Positions 15,685 through 23,707 of a DNA stretch of 64,000 nt are shown piece after piece. Position numbers and translations under genes: made by a program. Positions within the stretch are counted from its first letter, which is position 1. The number at the start of each line of letters is the position of its first letter. This DNA comes from Bradyrhizobium sp. 132 (lineage in GTDB: Bacteria > Pseudomonadota > Alphaproteobacteria > Rhizobiales > Xanthobacteraceae). The stretch lies in the NCBI RefSeq assembly GCF_023074185.1, contig NZ_JADPKY010000012.1, positions 99,327 to 163,326 on the forward strand. The letters run 5' to 3'. The notes under the pieces were generated by a model. That model made no database searches. It saw only the letters and a list, made by a program, of their open reading frames with translations, and was not told the DNA's origin.

Positions 15685-16782
15685 ATGACTACGCCCCTGC
15701 GGGATTGCGCCACTCGGCCCTTCATCGCGCTCGCCATGACACTTGCGATCATGGCATCGGCGATCGCCCTGCCCCGCGCGGCACTCGCCGAGGACGGCCA
15801 GTTCGACAAGATGCGCGCCAAGATCGCGGCCTTCGTCGCCGACAAGATGGAGAAGCTCGGCGGGTCGCGCATCATCTACAAGGTGGACACCGATGGCCTG
15901 CGCGAGAGCGTCGTCACGGATTTGCGCGACGACGTCTACAAGAACTTGCGCGAGGGCCGGATCGCCTTCTCCGGTCTTGCGATCCGCGACGGCGGCGTCG
16001 AGTTGAAGATCGCCGACGCCAAGGGCCGCGAGCAGCTCGCGCGCAAGCTCGCGTCAGCCGCAGAGGGATTGCCGTCGTATGCACTCGCCGTGACCGACGG
16101 CGGCGACGGAATGGTCAGGCTCGCGCCGACCGATGCCGCGTCCTCCGCGCGGCTGCACGAGTTCGTCAAAGATGCCATCGCCATGATCGAGCAGCGTCTG
16201 AAGGAAGCCGGCGTCCAGCTCGCCAGCGTCCAGCCCGACGGGACCGATCGCATCCGCATCTTTCTGCCCGGTGTGATGGAGCCCGAGCGCGTCACCGTGA
16301 TCTTCGCCCGAAGGGTCAAGGTCGGATTCCGGCTGATCGACCTCTCGATGCCGCCGGAGCAGGCGCAATCCGGGGCGCCGCCGGCAGGCACGGAAGTCCT
16401 GCCCGGCTTCAAGGACAAGAGCCTTTATCTGGTCGCCAAGGACAGCGTGCTCGACGGCGACGACATCAGCTATGCAGGCCCGGGTTTTGCAAGCGGCACG
16501 AAGGACCCGATCGCCTCGTTCCGCTTTAACGGCCGCGGCACGCGGCGTTTTGCCCACGTCACCGAAGAGAACATCGGAAAGCCCTTCGCCATCGTGCTCG
16601 ACGGCAAGGTGATCTCCGCCCCCGCGATCCGCGAGCCCATCACCGGCGGCTCGGGCCAGATCTCCGGCAATTTCACCCTGGAGGAAGCGAACAGCGTCGC
16701 CATGATGCTGCGCGCCGGTTCGCTGCCGGGGCACCTGGGCCTGGTCGAGCAGCAGGTCGTGCAGCCCGCCGCCAAGCCCTAG
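15685..16782 (+). CDS. SecD periplasmic-head-domain protein lacking the membrane part
   Basis: A 365-residue exported protein: signal peptide to about residue 37 (ALPRAALA), then the SecD periplasmic region. The P1 base and head are recognisable by VDTDGLRESVVTDLR, FRLIDLSM and the highly conserved end GKPFAIVLDGKVISAP plus GGSGQISGNFTLEEANS and LRAGSLPG. In SecD this is followed at once by six transmembrane helices; here the protein ends some 20 residues later, with no membrane segment. The ATG is preferred over a GTG two codons upstream because GAGG then sits 5 bases away. Either a dedicated soluble relative of SecD or a trimmed duplicate; it stands alone, not next to yajC or secF. Confidence 0.8.
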   Translation: MTTPLRDCATRPFIALAMTLAIMASAIALPRAALAEDGQFDKMRAKIAAFVADKMEKLGGSRIIYKVDTDGLRESVVTDLRDDVYKNLREGRIAFSGLAIRDGGVELKIADAKGREQLARKLASAAEGLPSYALAVTDGGDGMVRLAPTDAASSARLHEFVKDAIAMIEQRLKEAGVQLASVQPDGTDRIRIFLPGVMEPERVTVIFARRVKVGFRLIDLSMPPEQAQSGAPPAGTEVLPGFKDKSLYLVAKDSVLDGDDISYAGPGFASGTKDPIASFRFNGRGTRRFAHVTEENIGKPFAIVLDGKVISAPAIREPITGGSGQISGNFTLEEANSVAMMLRAGSLPGHLGLVEQQVVQPAAKP

Positions 16783-17031
16783 GGCTGGGATCGCCCCACG
16801 CCCCCGCCCCGTCGGGCGCCGAGGTCCACCACGCCGAGGCTCGTACCCCGTGGGCCCGAATCACGGGGGCGCCACGGCCAAACAGGCAATTGCCGAAACC
16901 ACCGATCCCGCTAAAATTTGCCTCTTGCGGCATGACGGCCGGAGGCTTCATTCAAGTGGTCGTCATTCGATTTCGGCTATACGGGTCGAGAATACCGACC
17001 AGGACTGAAGGCCTTACGCGGGGATAGTACC

Positions 17032-17838
17032 ATGCCGTCCGGCAGCGCAGACATTTCGTCGATCCTCGACCGCATTCTCGATGCGGCGACGGATAACCTC
17101 AAGATCGCGAAGATCCTGGTCCAGATGGGCCTCGATCCGAACAACGTCACCTACGACGCGATTTTCAATCGGATGCTGGAGATCTTCGTCCACAACATCA
17201 CGCTGGCCAATATGTTCGCCGCGGTCGGCGCAGGCTTCTTCGTCGCCACCCTCCTGATGCGGACGATGGTGCCGCTGCGCGTCGCCAACATGGTCGGTTG
17301 CGCGTTCTTCGCCGTTTTCGGCGCGCTCTCAGCCAACGTCTCCACGTTCCTGCTCTATCTGCTGCTGCTTCCGATCAACGCCGTGCGGCTGCGGCAGATG
17401 CTCAAGCTCGTCAAGAAGGCGCGCCATGCGGCCGAAGGCGACATGTCGATCGAATGGCTCAAGCCGTTCATGACCGAACGCAAATACCGCCGTGGCGACA
17501 CGCTCTTCAAGCTAGGCGATCCAGCCAAGGACATGCTCCTGACCGTCACCGGCAAGTTCCTGGTCAAGGAGATCAATATCGAGATCATGCCGGGCGCGCT
17601 GATGGGAGAGCTCGGCTTCCTGACGCCGGGCAACCGGCGCACCGGAACGATCGAATGCATCGAAGACGGGCAGGTGCTGACGATTACCTACGACCGATTG
17701 CTCGAGATCTACTTCCAGGATCCGCAGTTCGGCTACTACTTCCTGGTGCTGACCAGCCAGCGCCTGCTGCAAAACATCGATCGGTTGCAGAAGCAGCTGG
17801 CCACGGAGCGGGCCGCCACCACGAACAGGATCGCGTGA
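17032..17838 (+). CDS. Membrane protein with C-terminal cyclic-nucleotide-binding domain
   Basis: A 268-residue protein. Two or three hydrophobic segments (about residues 57-80, 86-105 and 107-122: NMFAAVGAGFFVATLL, VGCAFFAVFGAL, LLYLLLLPINAVRL) lead through a basic helix into a cNMP-binding fold (MTERKYRRGDTLFKLGDPA, GALMGELGFLTPGNRRTGTIECIEDG). The phosphate-binding cassette is recognisable as GALMGELGFL, though the usual Arg and Ser positions look altered. No DNA-binding helix-turn-helix follows, so it is not a CRP regulator; the arrangement recalls Popeye-domain proteins. Role unknown; perhaps a membrane cAMP/cGMP sensor. Confidence 0.75.
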   Translation: MPSGSADISSILDRILDAATDNLKIAKILVQMGLDPNNVTYDAIFNRMLEIFVHNITLANMFAAVGAGFFVATLLMRTMVPLRVANMVGCAFFAVFGALSANVSTFLLYLLLLPINAVRLRQMLKLVKKARHAAEGDMSIEWLKPFMTERKYRRGDTLFKLGDPAKDMLLTVTGKFLVKEINIEIMPGALMGELGFLTPGNRRTGTIECIEDGQVLTITYDRLLEIYFQDPQFGYYFLVLTSQRLLQNIDRLQKQLATERAATTNRIA

Positions 17839-17856
17839 TCGATTGCGCGTCGCCGT

Positions 17857-18498
17857 TCAGTTCAAGAGCAACGCCATGCCCGGATCGCCCTTCTCCATCG
17901 CACGCCGATAGCCCGCCCGCGCGCTGATGCGGCCGAGATATTTGACCACGTTCGGACAGCGCGACAGGTCATAGGGCTGGAAGTAGCGCATCGTGGTGAG
18001 CGAGAAAGCTGTCATGATATCGGCGGTCGTGAAAGCGCTGCCCGCAAGGTATTCGGCCTCGCGAAGCCTTGCATCGAGAAGATCGTAGGCTCGATCGAGA
18101 CGCCCCTTCATCGCGAGCAGGGTCGGATTGTCCTTGGCGAGATCGAGCCGGCTCAGGATCATCATCCGCCCCATGCCGGGTTGCAGGGTGCCATTGGCGA
18201 AATGAAGCCAATACAGAAACTGAGCGAAGGCGGGATCAGTGGGACCGAGCACGAGTCGGCCGTTGCCATATTTTGCAACGATGTAGTCGACGACCGCGCC
18301 GGATTCCGCGAGCACCAGCTCGCCGTCGGTGATGACCGGCGCCGTGCCAGCCGGATGCAGCGCCTTGTACTCGGCAGGAGCCAGCATGGTGACGGGATCG
18401 CGCGTATAGCGCTTCAGCTCGTAGGGAATCCCCAGCTCCTCGCACAGCCAGACGATACGCTCGGACTGCGATTTGCCGAGATGATGGACGGTGAGCAT
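17857..18498 (-). CDS. Glutathione S-transferase family protein
   Basis: A 213-residue cytoplasmic protein with the thioredoxin-like N-terminal domain (LTVHHLGKSQSERIVWLCEE, with the cis-Pro region GTAPVITDGE and ESGAVVDYIV binding the gamma-glutamyl part of glutathione) and an all-helical C-terminal domain (GSAFTTADIMTAFSL is the usual N-capping box). An excellent ribosome site (AGGAGG) lies just before the ATG chosen; a longer frame adds 14 residues with no site. It converges with the cNMP-binding gene. Confidence 0.92.
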   Translation of the reverse strand: MLTVHHLGKSQSERIVWLCEELGIPYELKRYTRDPVTMLAPAEYKALHPAGTAPVITDGELVLAESGAVVDYIVAKYGNGRLVLGPTDPAFAQFLYWLHFANGTLQPGMGRMMILSRLDLAKDNPTLLAMKGRLDRAYDLLDARLREAEYLAGSAFTTADIMTAFSLTTMRYFQPYDLSRCPNVVKYLGRISARAGYRRAMEKGDPGMALLLN

Positions 18499-18562
18499 GG
18501 GGCCTCCTGAAGAGATGAAGCAGAACGTGGGATGTGCCACGAACGCACAGGCGTGGTTGCGA

Positions 18563-19111
18563 TTACGCCTCGTCCGTTACCATCCGCGCCACGACGCGGT
18601 CGCGGCGGATGAAGTGGTGCCAGAGGGCCGCGATCATGTGAACCGCGATCAAGGCGAGCAGCACATAGGCGAAAAGGATGTGGCGGTCCTCATAGACGCC
18701 CGCCGCCGCGCGGTCGGGCGTGGTGAATTGCGGCACGTGAAACAGGCCGAAGAAGTCCGAATAGTCAGGCGCGTGCGCACCGGAATGGGCCCAGCCGAGC
18801 ATGGTGACGACGACAACGGCGAGGTAGAGCGCGCCGTGGCTGACATGGGCCGCGATCTTCTGCCAGCGTGAGGTCTCGGCCGGCAGTGCCGGCGTCGGGT
18901 TGACGAGGCGCCACACCAGGCGCAGCACGGTGAGCAGCAGGATCACATAACCGATATCGGCGTGGATCGAGCGGTAGAAGAAGCGGTCGGGACGCGCCGG
19001 GATGTGGTTCATCCACCAGCCGAAGCCGATCATGCCGATAATGCTCAGCGCCAAAATCCAGTGCAGCCACCGGGAAACGCTGCCCCAGCCGTGACTGGTG
19101 TTTCTGATCAT
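18563..19111 (-). CDS. Cytochrome b561 family protein
   Basis: A 182-residue inner-membrane di-haem protein. Four transmembrane helices are visible, with haem-ligand histidines in the first (RWLHWILALS), second (RSIHADIGYV), and fourth (IAVHMIAALWHHF) helical regions and in HVSHGALYLAV. Such proteins shuttle electrons between quinone and periplasmic or cytosolic partners. The ATG used (MIRNTSHGWGS) has GGAG about 8 bases upstream and gives the usual family length; an earlier start would add 33 unrelated residues. Confidence 0.9.
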   Translation of the reverse strand: MIRNTSHGWGSVSRWLHWILALSIIGMIGFGWWMNHIPARPDRFFYRSIHADIGYVILLLTVLRLVWRLVNPTPALPAETSRWQKIAAHVSHGALYLAVVVVTMLGWAHSGAHAPDYSDFFGLFHVPQFTTPDRAAAGVYEDRHILFAYVLLALIAVHMIAALWHHFIRRDRVVARMVTDEA

Positions 19112-19284
19112 GTCGGCTCTCCGGAGTTTTGCGGGCCTGCCCCTGTCGGCACCGCAGTACGGCAGCTGATAGCGGGAACACGCGGCAATCGCGAAATTGA
19201 ATCGTTCCAAATTGGTCCCAAACGCCCCTGCCGCAAAACCGCCCCAAAAACCGAATGGTAACCATGGCGGGCTAAGGTAACGAC

Positions 19285-20082
19285 GTGATCAATTCTCCGA
19301 CGATCCTGGTGTTCGATTCCGGCCTTGGTGGGCTCACGGTGCTGCGTGAGGTCGTGGCCGCATGCCCGGACGCGCATTACGTCTATGTCGCCGACGACGC
19401 CTTCTTCCCCTACGGCCACCACAGCGAGGACCAGATCATCGCCCGCGTGGTGCCGCTGATGGGGGAATTGATCGGCACGCACGATCCTGACCTCGTCGTC
19501 ATCGCCTGCAACACGGCGTCCACCCTGGTCCTATCTCACTTGCGCGCCGCTTATTCCCTGCCCTTCGTCGGCACCGTGCCGGCGATCAAGCCGGCCTGCG
19601 CCCAGTCGAAGACCCGGCGCGTCTCCGTGCTCGGTACCAAGGGCACGGTGAAGCGCGAATACACCAAGGCGCTGATCCGCGATTTCGCGCTGGGTTGCGA
19701 GGTGACGCTGGTCGGCTCACCCGAACTGGCCTCGCTGGCTGAAGCTGAACTCAGCGGCACCCCGATCAGTGACGGCGACATCCTCGCCGAGCTTACCCCC
19801 TGCTTCGTCGGCGATGCCGCGGATGCGGGCGCGCGCACCGACATAGTCGTGCTCGCCTGCACGCATTATCCGCTGCTGCTCGACCGGATGAAAAAGCTCG
19901 CGCCCTGGCCGGTCGACTGGATCGATCCGGCACCCGCGATCGCCCGCCGCGTCTCGGATCTACTCGGCCCGCCGATCGGCGGCATCGCGCAATCCGGTGC
20001 CGAGATGATCTTCACCTCGAATCGCGTACATGGCCTCAGCGCCACGCTGACGCCATTCTTCGGCGGCCGCGCATTGGCCTGA
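19285..20082 (+). CDS. murI: Glutamate racemase
   Basis: A 265-residue cytoplasmic enzyme making D-glutamate for peptidoglycan. Both catalytic cysteines are visible, in VIACNTASTL (about residue 74) and LACTHYPLLLD (about residue 193), with FDSGLGGLTVLRE and YGHHSEDQII as family motifs. Translation most likely starts at GTG with AAGG upstream. The gene stands between divergent cytochrome b561 and the aldolase gene, with about 60 bases to the latter. Confidence 0.96.
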   Translation: MINSPTILVFDSGLGGLTVLREVVAACPDAHYVYVADDAFFPYGHHSEDQIIARVVPLMGELIGTHDPDLVVIACNTASTLVLSHLRAAYSLPFVGTVPAIKPACAQSKTRRVSVLGTKGTVKREYTKALIRDFALGCEVTLVGSPELASLAEAELSGTPISDGDILAELTPCFVGDAADAGARTDIVVLACTHYPLLLDRMKKLAPWPVDWIDPAPAIARRVSDLLGPPIGGIAQSGAEMIFTSNRVHGLSATLTPFFGGRALA

Positions 20083-20143
20083 CTTTCCGCGGACACGGCA
20101 CGCTGCTAGGCTTCGCCGTCGTCATCTCTCCGCAGGTCATCTC

Positions 20144-20917
20144 ATGTCGATCCCCGCAATGCCGCTCAATCGCCTCCGCCAATTGTGGCGCGAGGGTCGT
20201 CCCGCGTTCGGGGCGATCGCGACGATCCCGAGCGTGCAGACTGTGCAGATCATGGCCCGCTCGCTCGACTGGATCATCGTCGATCTCGAGCATGGTCCGA
20301 TTGGACTGACCGAGGCGCATGCGATGATCACGGCAACGACCGGCACGCCGTGCACACCATTGGTGCGGATCGCGGCCAACGAGCCGTGGCTGGCGAAAGC
20401 ACCGATGGACATCGGCGCCTTCGGCATCAATTTCCCGATGATCACCAATCGCGCCGATGCCGAGAAAGCGGTGCGCAGCGTGCGCTATCCGCCGCGCGGC
20501 GATCGTCTCTGGGGTCCGTTCCACGCACCGTTCCGCTGGGGCCAGTCGATGCCGGACTACATGGCATCAGCCGATGACGAGATGATCTGCATGATCACCA
20601 TCGAGCATGTCGACGCCGTCAACCGCATCGACGACATCATGGCGACGCCAGGCATCGATGTTGCGGTGATCGGCCCCGGCGATCTCGCGACGTCCATCAA
20701 CAAGCGCGGGCAGATGGACGATCCCGAGCTGCTGGAGTTGGTCGCCCGCGCGGAAGCCGGCATCCTCAGAAGCGGCGTGCCGATCGGTGGCGTGGCGCGT
20801 ACCGCAGACCAGGCCAACCAGCTGATCGACCGCGGCTACCGCGCGATCGCGCTCGGCTTCGACTGGTCGCTATTCCAGCGCGGCATCATGGCGGCGTTCG
20901 AGGGGATCAAGCGCTGA
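20144..20917 (+). CDS. HpcH/HpaI-family aldolase
   Basis: A 257-residue TIM-barrel class II pyruvate-type aldolase. The characteristic VDLEHGPIGLTEA, FGINFPMITNRADAEKAVR (metal and pyruvate site), CMITIEHVDAVNRID and VIGPGDLATSIN motifs are present; the Glu and Asp in the last two coordinate the divalent metal. Relatives cleave 2-keto-3-deoxy sugar acids or 2,4-dihydroxy-hept-2-ene-1,7-dioate. The physiological substrate here is unknown. It is co-directional with murI and the cupin. Confidence 0.9.
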   Translation: MSIPAMPLNRLRQLWREGRPAFGAIATIPSVQTVQIMARSLDWIIVDLEHGPIGLTEAHAMITATTGTPCTPLVRIAANEPWLAKAPMDIGAFGINFPMITNRADAEKAVRSVRYPPRGDRLWGPFHAPFRWGQSMPDYMASADDEMICMITIEHVDAVNRIDDIMATPGIDVAVIGPGDLATSINKRGQMDDPELLELVARAEAGILRSGVPIGGVARTADQANQLIDRGYRAIALGFDWSLFQRGIMAAFEGIKR

Positions 20918-20976
20918 GCGGCGGGCTTGCCGGGAACTGCCGCGCTGCTAGGGTCGGCCGTTCCAGGGAGGAAACA

Positions 20977-21360
20977 ATGCTCAAAAAGACTTTGCTCGCT
21001 CTTGCCTTCACCGGCCTTGCCGCTGCCGCCTTCGCCCAGCAGCCCGGCATCAAACGCACCCCACTCCAGAAGGTCGAATTTCCGGACGGCTACAACACCA
21101 TCACCGCCATCGCGGAAGTCCCGGCGGGCGGCGCGGCCGGACGCCATACCCATCCGGGAATCGAGACCGGCTACGTGCTCGAAGGCGAGCTGAATCTTCT
21201 CATCGATGGTCAGCCGGAGAAAACCCTGAAAGCCGGTGATTCCTACCAGATCCCGGCAGGTGTCGTGCACGACGCCAAAGCCCACGGCGACAAGGCCATG
21301 AAAGTGCTTGGAGTTTACGTCGTCGACAAGACCAAGCCGCTGGCTTCGCCGGCACCCTGA
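20977..21360 (+). CDS. Secreted cupin-domain protein
   Basis: A 127-residue protein with a signal peptide (MLKKTLLALAFTGLAAAAFA, cleaved before QQPG) and one cupin barrel. The first cupin motif is GRHTHPGIETGYVLEGEL, with the two His and the Glu as metal ligands; the second is QIPAGVVHDAKAHG with the last His. GGAGG lies just upstream of the ATG. Periplasmic single-domain cupins of this kind are widespread in rhizobia, with no settled function. Confidence 0.88.
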   Translation: MLKKTLLALAFTGLAAAAFAQQPGIKRTPLQKVEFPDGYNTITAIAEVPAGGAAGRHTHPGIETGYVLEGELNLLIDGQPEKTLKAGDSYQIPAGVVHDAKAHGDKAMKVLGVYVVDKTKPLASPAP

Positions 21361-21465
21361 TGCGGCGAACCGACCGGCCCCAGGCGGGTTGGTTCGTGCT
21401 AGAGCAGGCGGCGAGCGGGAATCCGCTCGCGGCACACTGTCTAATCTACGGGAACCGAAAGAGCG

Positions 21466-22233
21466 ATGCGCGGGAAAGCAAAGACCATTTCGCTGCCGCG
21501 CCGCCTGATTGTCGATCTCATGCGCGCCTCGATCGGCGTACCGTTCGTATCGCTCTCCCGTTCGCTCAATATCCGCCCTCTGCTGGACGCCCGCGCAGGC
21601 GCGATGGCGCCGGCCGGCTGGGCCGCGATGTTCGTCAAGGCCTTCGCTCTGGTGGCCAGGGACGAGCCGCTCCTGCGCACGGTTTACGCCAAATGGCCCT
21701 GGCCGATGCTCTATGAGCTGCCGAAGAGCGTAGCCTCGGTCGCCATCGCCCGGGTCGAGGACGGCGAGGAATGCGTGCTGTTGCAGCGGATCGCAGGCCC
21801 AGAGGCCATAGCCTTGGCCGAAATCGACGCCGAGATCCGGCGCGCCAAGACAGCCCCGATCGACGAAATTCCCATGTTCCGCAAGATCATGCGGGCGACC
21901 CGTCTGCCGCTGCCGCTGCGGCGCCTGTCCTGGGCGATCGGGCTGAATTTCGGCCGGCAGCGCGGCAATTGGTTCGGCAGCTTCGCGGTGAGCTCGGTGG
22001 CCGCCTATGGCGGGGGCGAGCTTCACCCCATCACGCCCGGCCCTTTCATCGTCAGCTATGGGGTGGTCGGGGCTGACCAGAGCATCGATGTCGTGATCCG
22101 CTGGGATCACCGGGTGACCGACGCTGCCCCCATCGCCAGGGTCTTGACCCGGCTGGAACAGGTCCTGAACACTGAAATCGCTGCCGAATTGCGGGCAGCC
22201 GGCCCCAAGCCGATCCGGGCGGTCAGGACGTGA
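21466..22233 (+). CDS. Lipoate-free protein with 2-oxoacid dehydrogenase acyltransferase (E2-type) fold
   Basis: A 255-residue protein with the C-terminal signature of the E2/CAT fold, RWDHRVTDAAP, which corresponds to DHRxxDG carrying the catalytic His and Asp. Upstream, MAPAGWAAMFVKAFALVARDEP and GSFAVSSVAAYGGGELHPITPG match structural strands of the same fold. There is no lipoyl domain and no subunit-binding domain, and no E1 or E3 gene nearby, so it is not part of an ordinary dehydrogenase complex. It may be a stand-alone acyltransferase or an inactive relative; Ala stands where E2 has Gly after the Asp. Confidence 0.72.
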   Translation: MRGKAKTISLPRRLIVDLMRASIGVPFVSLSRSLNIRPLLDARAGAMAPAGWAAMFVKAFALVARDEPLLRTVYAKWPWPMLYELPKSVASVAIARVEDGEECVLLQRIAGPEAIALAEIDAEIRRAKTAPIDEIPMFRKIMRATRLPLPLRRLSWAIGLNFGRQRGNWFGSFAVSSVAAYGGGELHPITPGPFIVSYGVVGADQSIDVVIRWDHRVTDAAPIARVLTRLEQVLNTEIAAELRAAGPKPIRAVRT

Positions 22234-22289
22234 TTCCAGGGCCATTCGCATTGACAGCGAGCCCCGAACTCCCCTAAAAGCCGCTTGCT

Positions 22290-22360
22290 CGCGGGCCGAT
22301 TTCGGCCCGCGAAGCGTTTCGCGACCCGTGGTCCTTTCCCCCACGCTTTGGGGATGGGAC
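22290..22360 (+). promoter_or_regulatory. Paired hairpins in the rpsD leader
   Basis: A perfect 10-bp stem (CGCGGGCCGA, TT loop, TCGGCCCGCG) is followed 19 bases later by a second imperfect hairpin (GTCC and CCCC pairing with GGGG and GGAC across a CACGCTTT loop). Both lie 70-140 bases before rpsD. The first lacks a T run, so it is not a standard terminator. A ribosomal-protein autoregulatory leader is possible but not shown. Confidence 0.35.
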
Positions 22361-22431
22361 CTGTCAGTGCCGGGCTAGCCCGTCACACAGGAGGGCGCGT
22401 TTCCTCAAATCATGAACCTACAGAGGACGCG

Positions 22432-23049
22432 ATGACTAAGCGCAGTGAAGCCAAGTACAAGCTCGACCGCCGTATGGGCCAGAACATCTGGGGCCGCCCA
22501 AAGAGCCCCGTCAATCGCCGCGAGTACGGTCCCGGCCAGCACGGCCAGCGCCGCAAGGGCAAGCTCTCCGACTTCGGCGTGCAGCTGCGCGCCAAGCAGA
22601 AGCTGAAGGGCTACTACGCCAACATCTCCGAGCGCCAGTTCCACAGCATCTATGTCGAGGCCAGCCGCCTCAAGGGTGACACCGGCGAGAACCTGATCGG
22701 CCTGCTCGAGCGTCGTCTCGACGCGGTCGTGTACCGCGCCAAGTTCGTCTCGACGATCTTCGCCGCGCGCCAGTTCATCAACCACGGCCACGTCAAGGTG
22801 AACGGCCGCAAGGTCAACATCTCAAGCTATCAGGTCAAGATCAGCGACGTGATCGAGGTCAAGGAAGCCTCCAAGCAGCTCGCCCACGTCCTCGAAGCCA
22901 GCCAGCTCTCTGAGCGTGACACCCCGGACTATCTCGAGGTGGACCACAACAAGATGACCGCGAAATACGTGCGCATCCCGCACCTCTCCGACGTGCCGTT
23001 CCCGGTGCAGATGGAGCCGCATCTGGTCGTCGAATTCTATTCGCGCTGA
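22432..23049 (+). CDS. rpsD: 30S ribosomal protein S4
   Basis: A 205-residue primary 16S rRNA-binding protein. It starts [16 protein letters not shown] and carries the S4 RNA-binding domain near residues 93-155 ([33 protein letters not shown]). The shorter, ATG-initiated form with AGAGGA upstream is used; an in-frame extension upstream is leader sequence. It stands apart from the main ribosomal operon, as usual in alphaproteobacteria, and ends with a strong terminator. Confidence 0.98.
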   Translation: MTKRSEAKYKLDRRMGQNIWGRPKSPVNRREYGPGQHGQRRKGKLSDFGVQLRAKQKLKGYYANISERQFHSIYVEASRLKGDTGENLIGLLERRLDAVVYRAKFVSTIFAARQFINHGHVKVNGRKVNISSYQVKISDVIEVKEASKQLAHVLEASQLSERDTPDYLEVDHNKMTAKYVRIPHLSDVPFPVQMEPHLVVEFYSR

Positions 23050-23071
23050 TAGTTCGGCAGATCAATTCCTC

Positions 23072-23098
23072 AAAGGCCCCGGTTTCCGGGGCCTTTTT
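23072..23098 (+). terminator. Rho-independent terminator after rpsD
   Basis: AAAGGCCCCGG, TTT loop, CCGGGGCC and a run of five T give a classic intrinsic terminator 23 bases after the rpsD stop. Confidence 0.92.
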
Positions 23099-23163
23099 GT
23101 TTGAGCCGGCCATTTCCATGTCCCAGGCCATATGTGCTAGGATTGAGCATTGCGGAGTTGAGC

Positions 23164-23391
23164 ATGACGCGTCTTCTGGAAGAGGCCTTTAGCAAAGTGT
23201 CCAGTCTGCCTGATTCAGAGCAGGACGAATTGGCGCGGACCCTGCTTGAACTTGCTGGAGTCGATCGGCCTCCGATCCAGCTGACGCCGGCGGAAGAGGC
23301 CGATCTCGCCGAGGCCGAAGCCGAAATCGCTCGCGGTGAGCTTGCCAGCGTCGACGAAATCCACGCGATGTGGGCTAAGCACGGGCTGTGA
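23164..23391 (+). CDS. Antitoxin of a type II toxin-antitoxin pair (addiction module protein)
   Basis: A 75-residue acidic protein. The helical N-terminus (MTRLLEEAFSKVSSLPDSEQDELART) and the acidic middle (AEEADLAEAEAEIARGE) followed by VDEIHAMWAKHGL are typical of the small addiction-module proteins paired with RelE/ParE toxins. The C-terminal part would wrap the toxin. GGAG lies six bases before the ATG. The stop overlaps the toxin start (GTGA), giving tight coupling. Confidence 0.85.
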   Translation: MTRLLEEAFSKVSSLPDSEQDELARTLLELAGVDRPPIQLTPAEEADLAEAEAEIARGELASVDEIHAMWAKHGL

Positions 23392-23681
23392 AGGTCCGCT
23401 ACACGAAGCGGGCGCTCGTCCAAATCGACGAAGTTCTGACCTGCATCGAAGCGCGCTCGCCCCAAGGAGCAGACCACGTGCGTGACCGCGTTATAGCGCT
23501 CATCGCACTGCTTCAGGATCACCCTTATGCAGGGCGACCGACCACCCGTGCATACGTCCGTCGCTTGCCGGTCAACCCTTATCCGTATCTGATCGATTAT
23601 CGTGTGACTGCGACAGAAGTCGTGATCATGCGTTTCGTCACGCCGCCCGGCGTCCACCCAGAACTCGCTGACCGCGAGTGA
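23388..23681 (+). CDS. RelE/ParE-family toxin
   Basis: A 97-residue basic protein starting at GTG inside the antitoxin stop. The RelE/ParE fold is indicated by VRYTKRALVQIDEVLTCIEA at the start, LLQDHPYAGRPT in the middle, and YPYLIDYRVTATEVVIMRF near the end. RelE-type members cleave ribosome-bound mRNA, ParE-type members poison gyrase; which applies is uncertain, although RRLPVNPYPYLIDYRV is more ParE-like. Confidence 0.87.
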   Translation: MKVRYTKRALVQIDEVLTCIEARSPQGADHVRDRVIALIALLQDHPYAGRPTTRAYVRRLPVNPYPYLIDYRVTATEVVIMRFVTPPGVHPELADRE

Positions 23682-23707
23682 GTGCAATTCCCTCAGGGAG
23701 CAAGTTG

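Noticed and set aside
22290..22311. Intrinsic terminator for the upstream acyltransferase gene
   Set aside because: The stem is strong but no T run follows, so it was listed as a leader hairpin instead.
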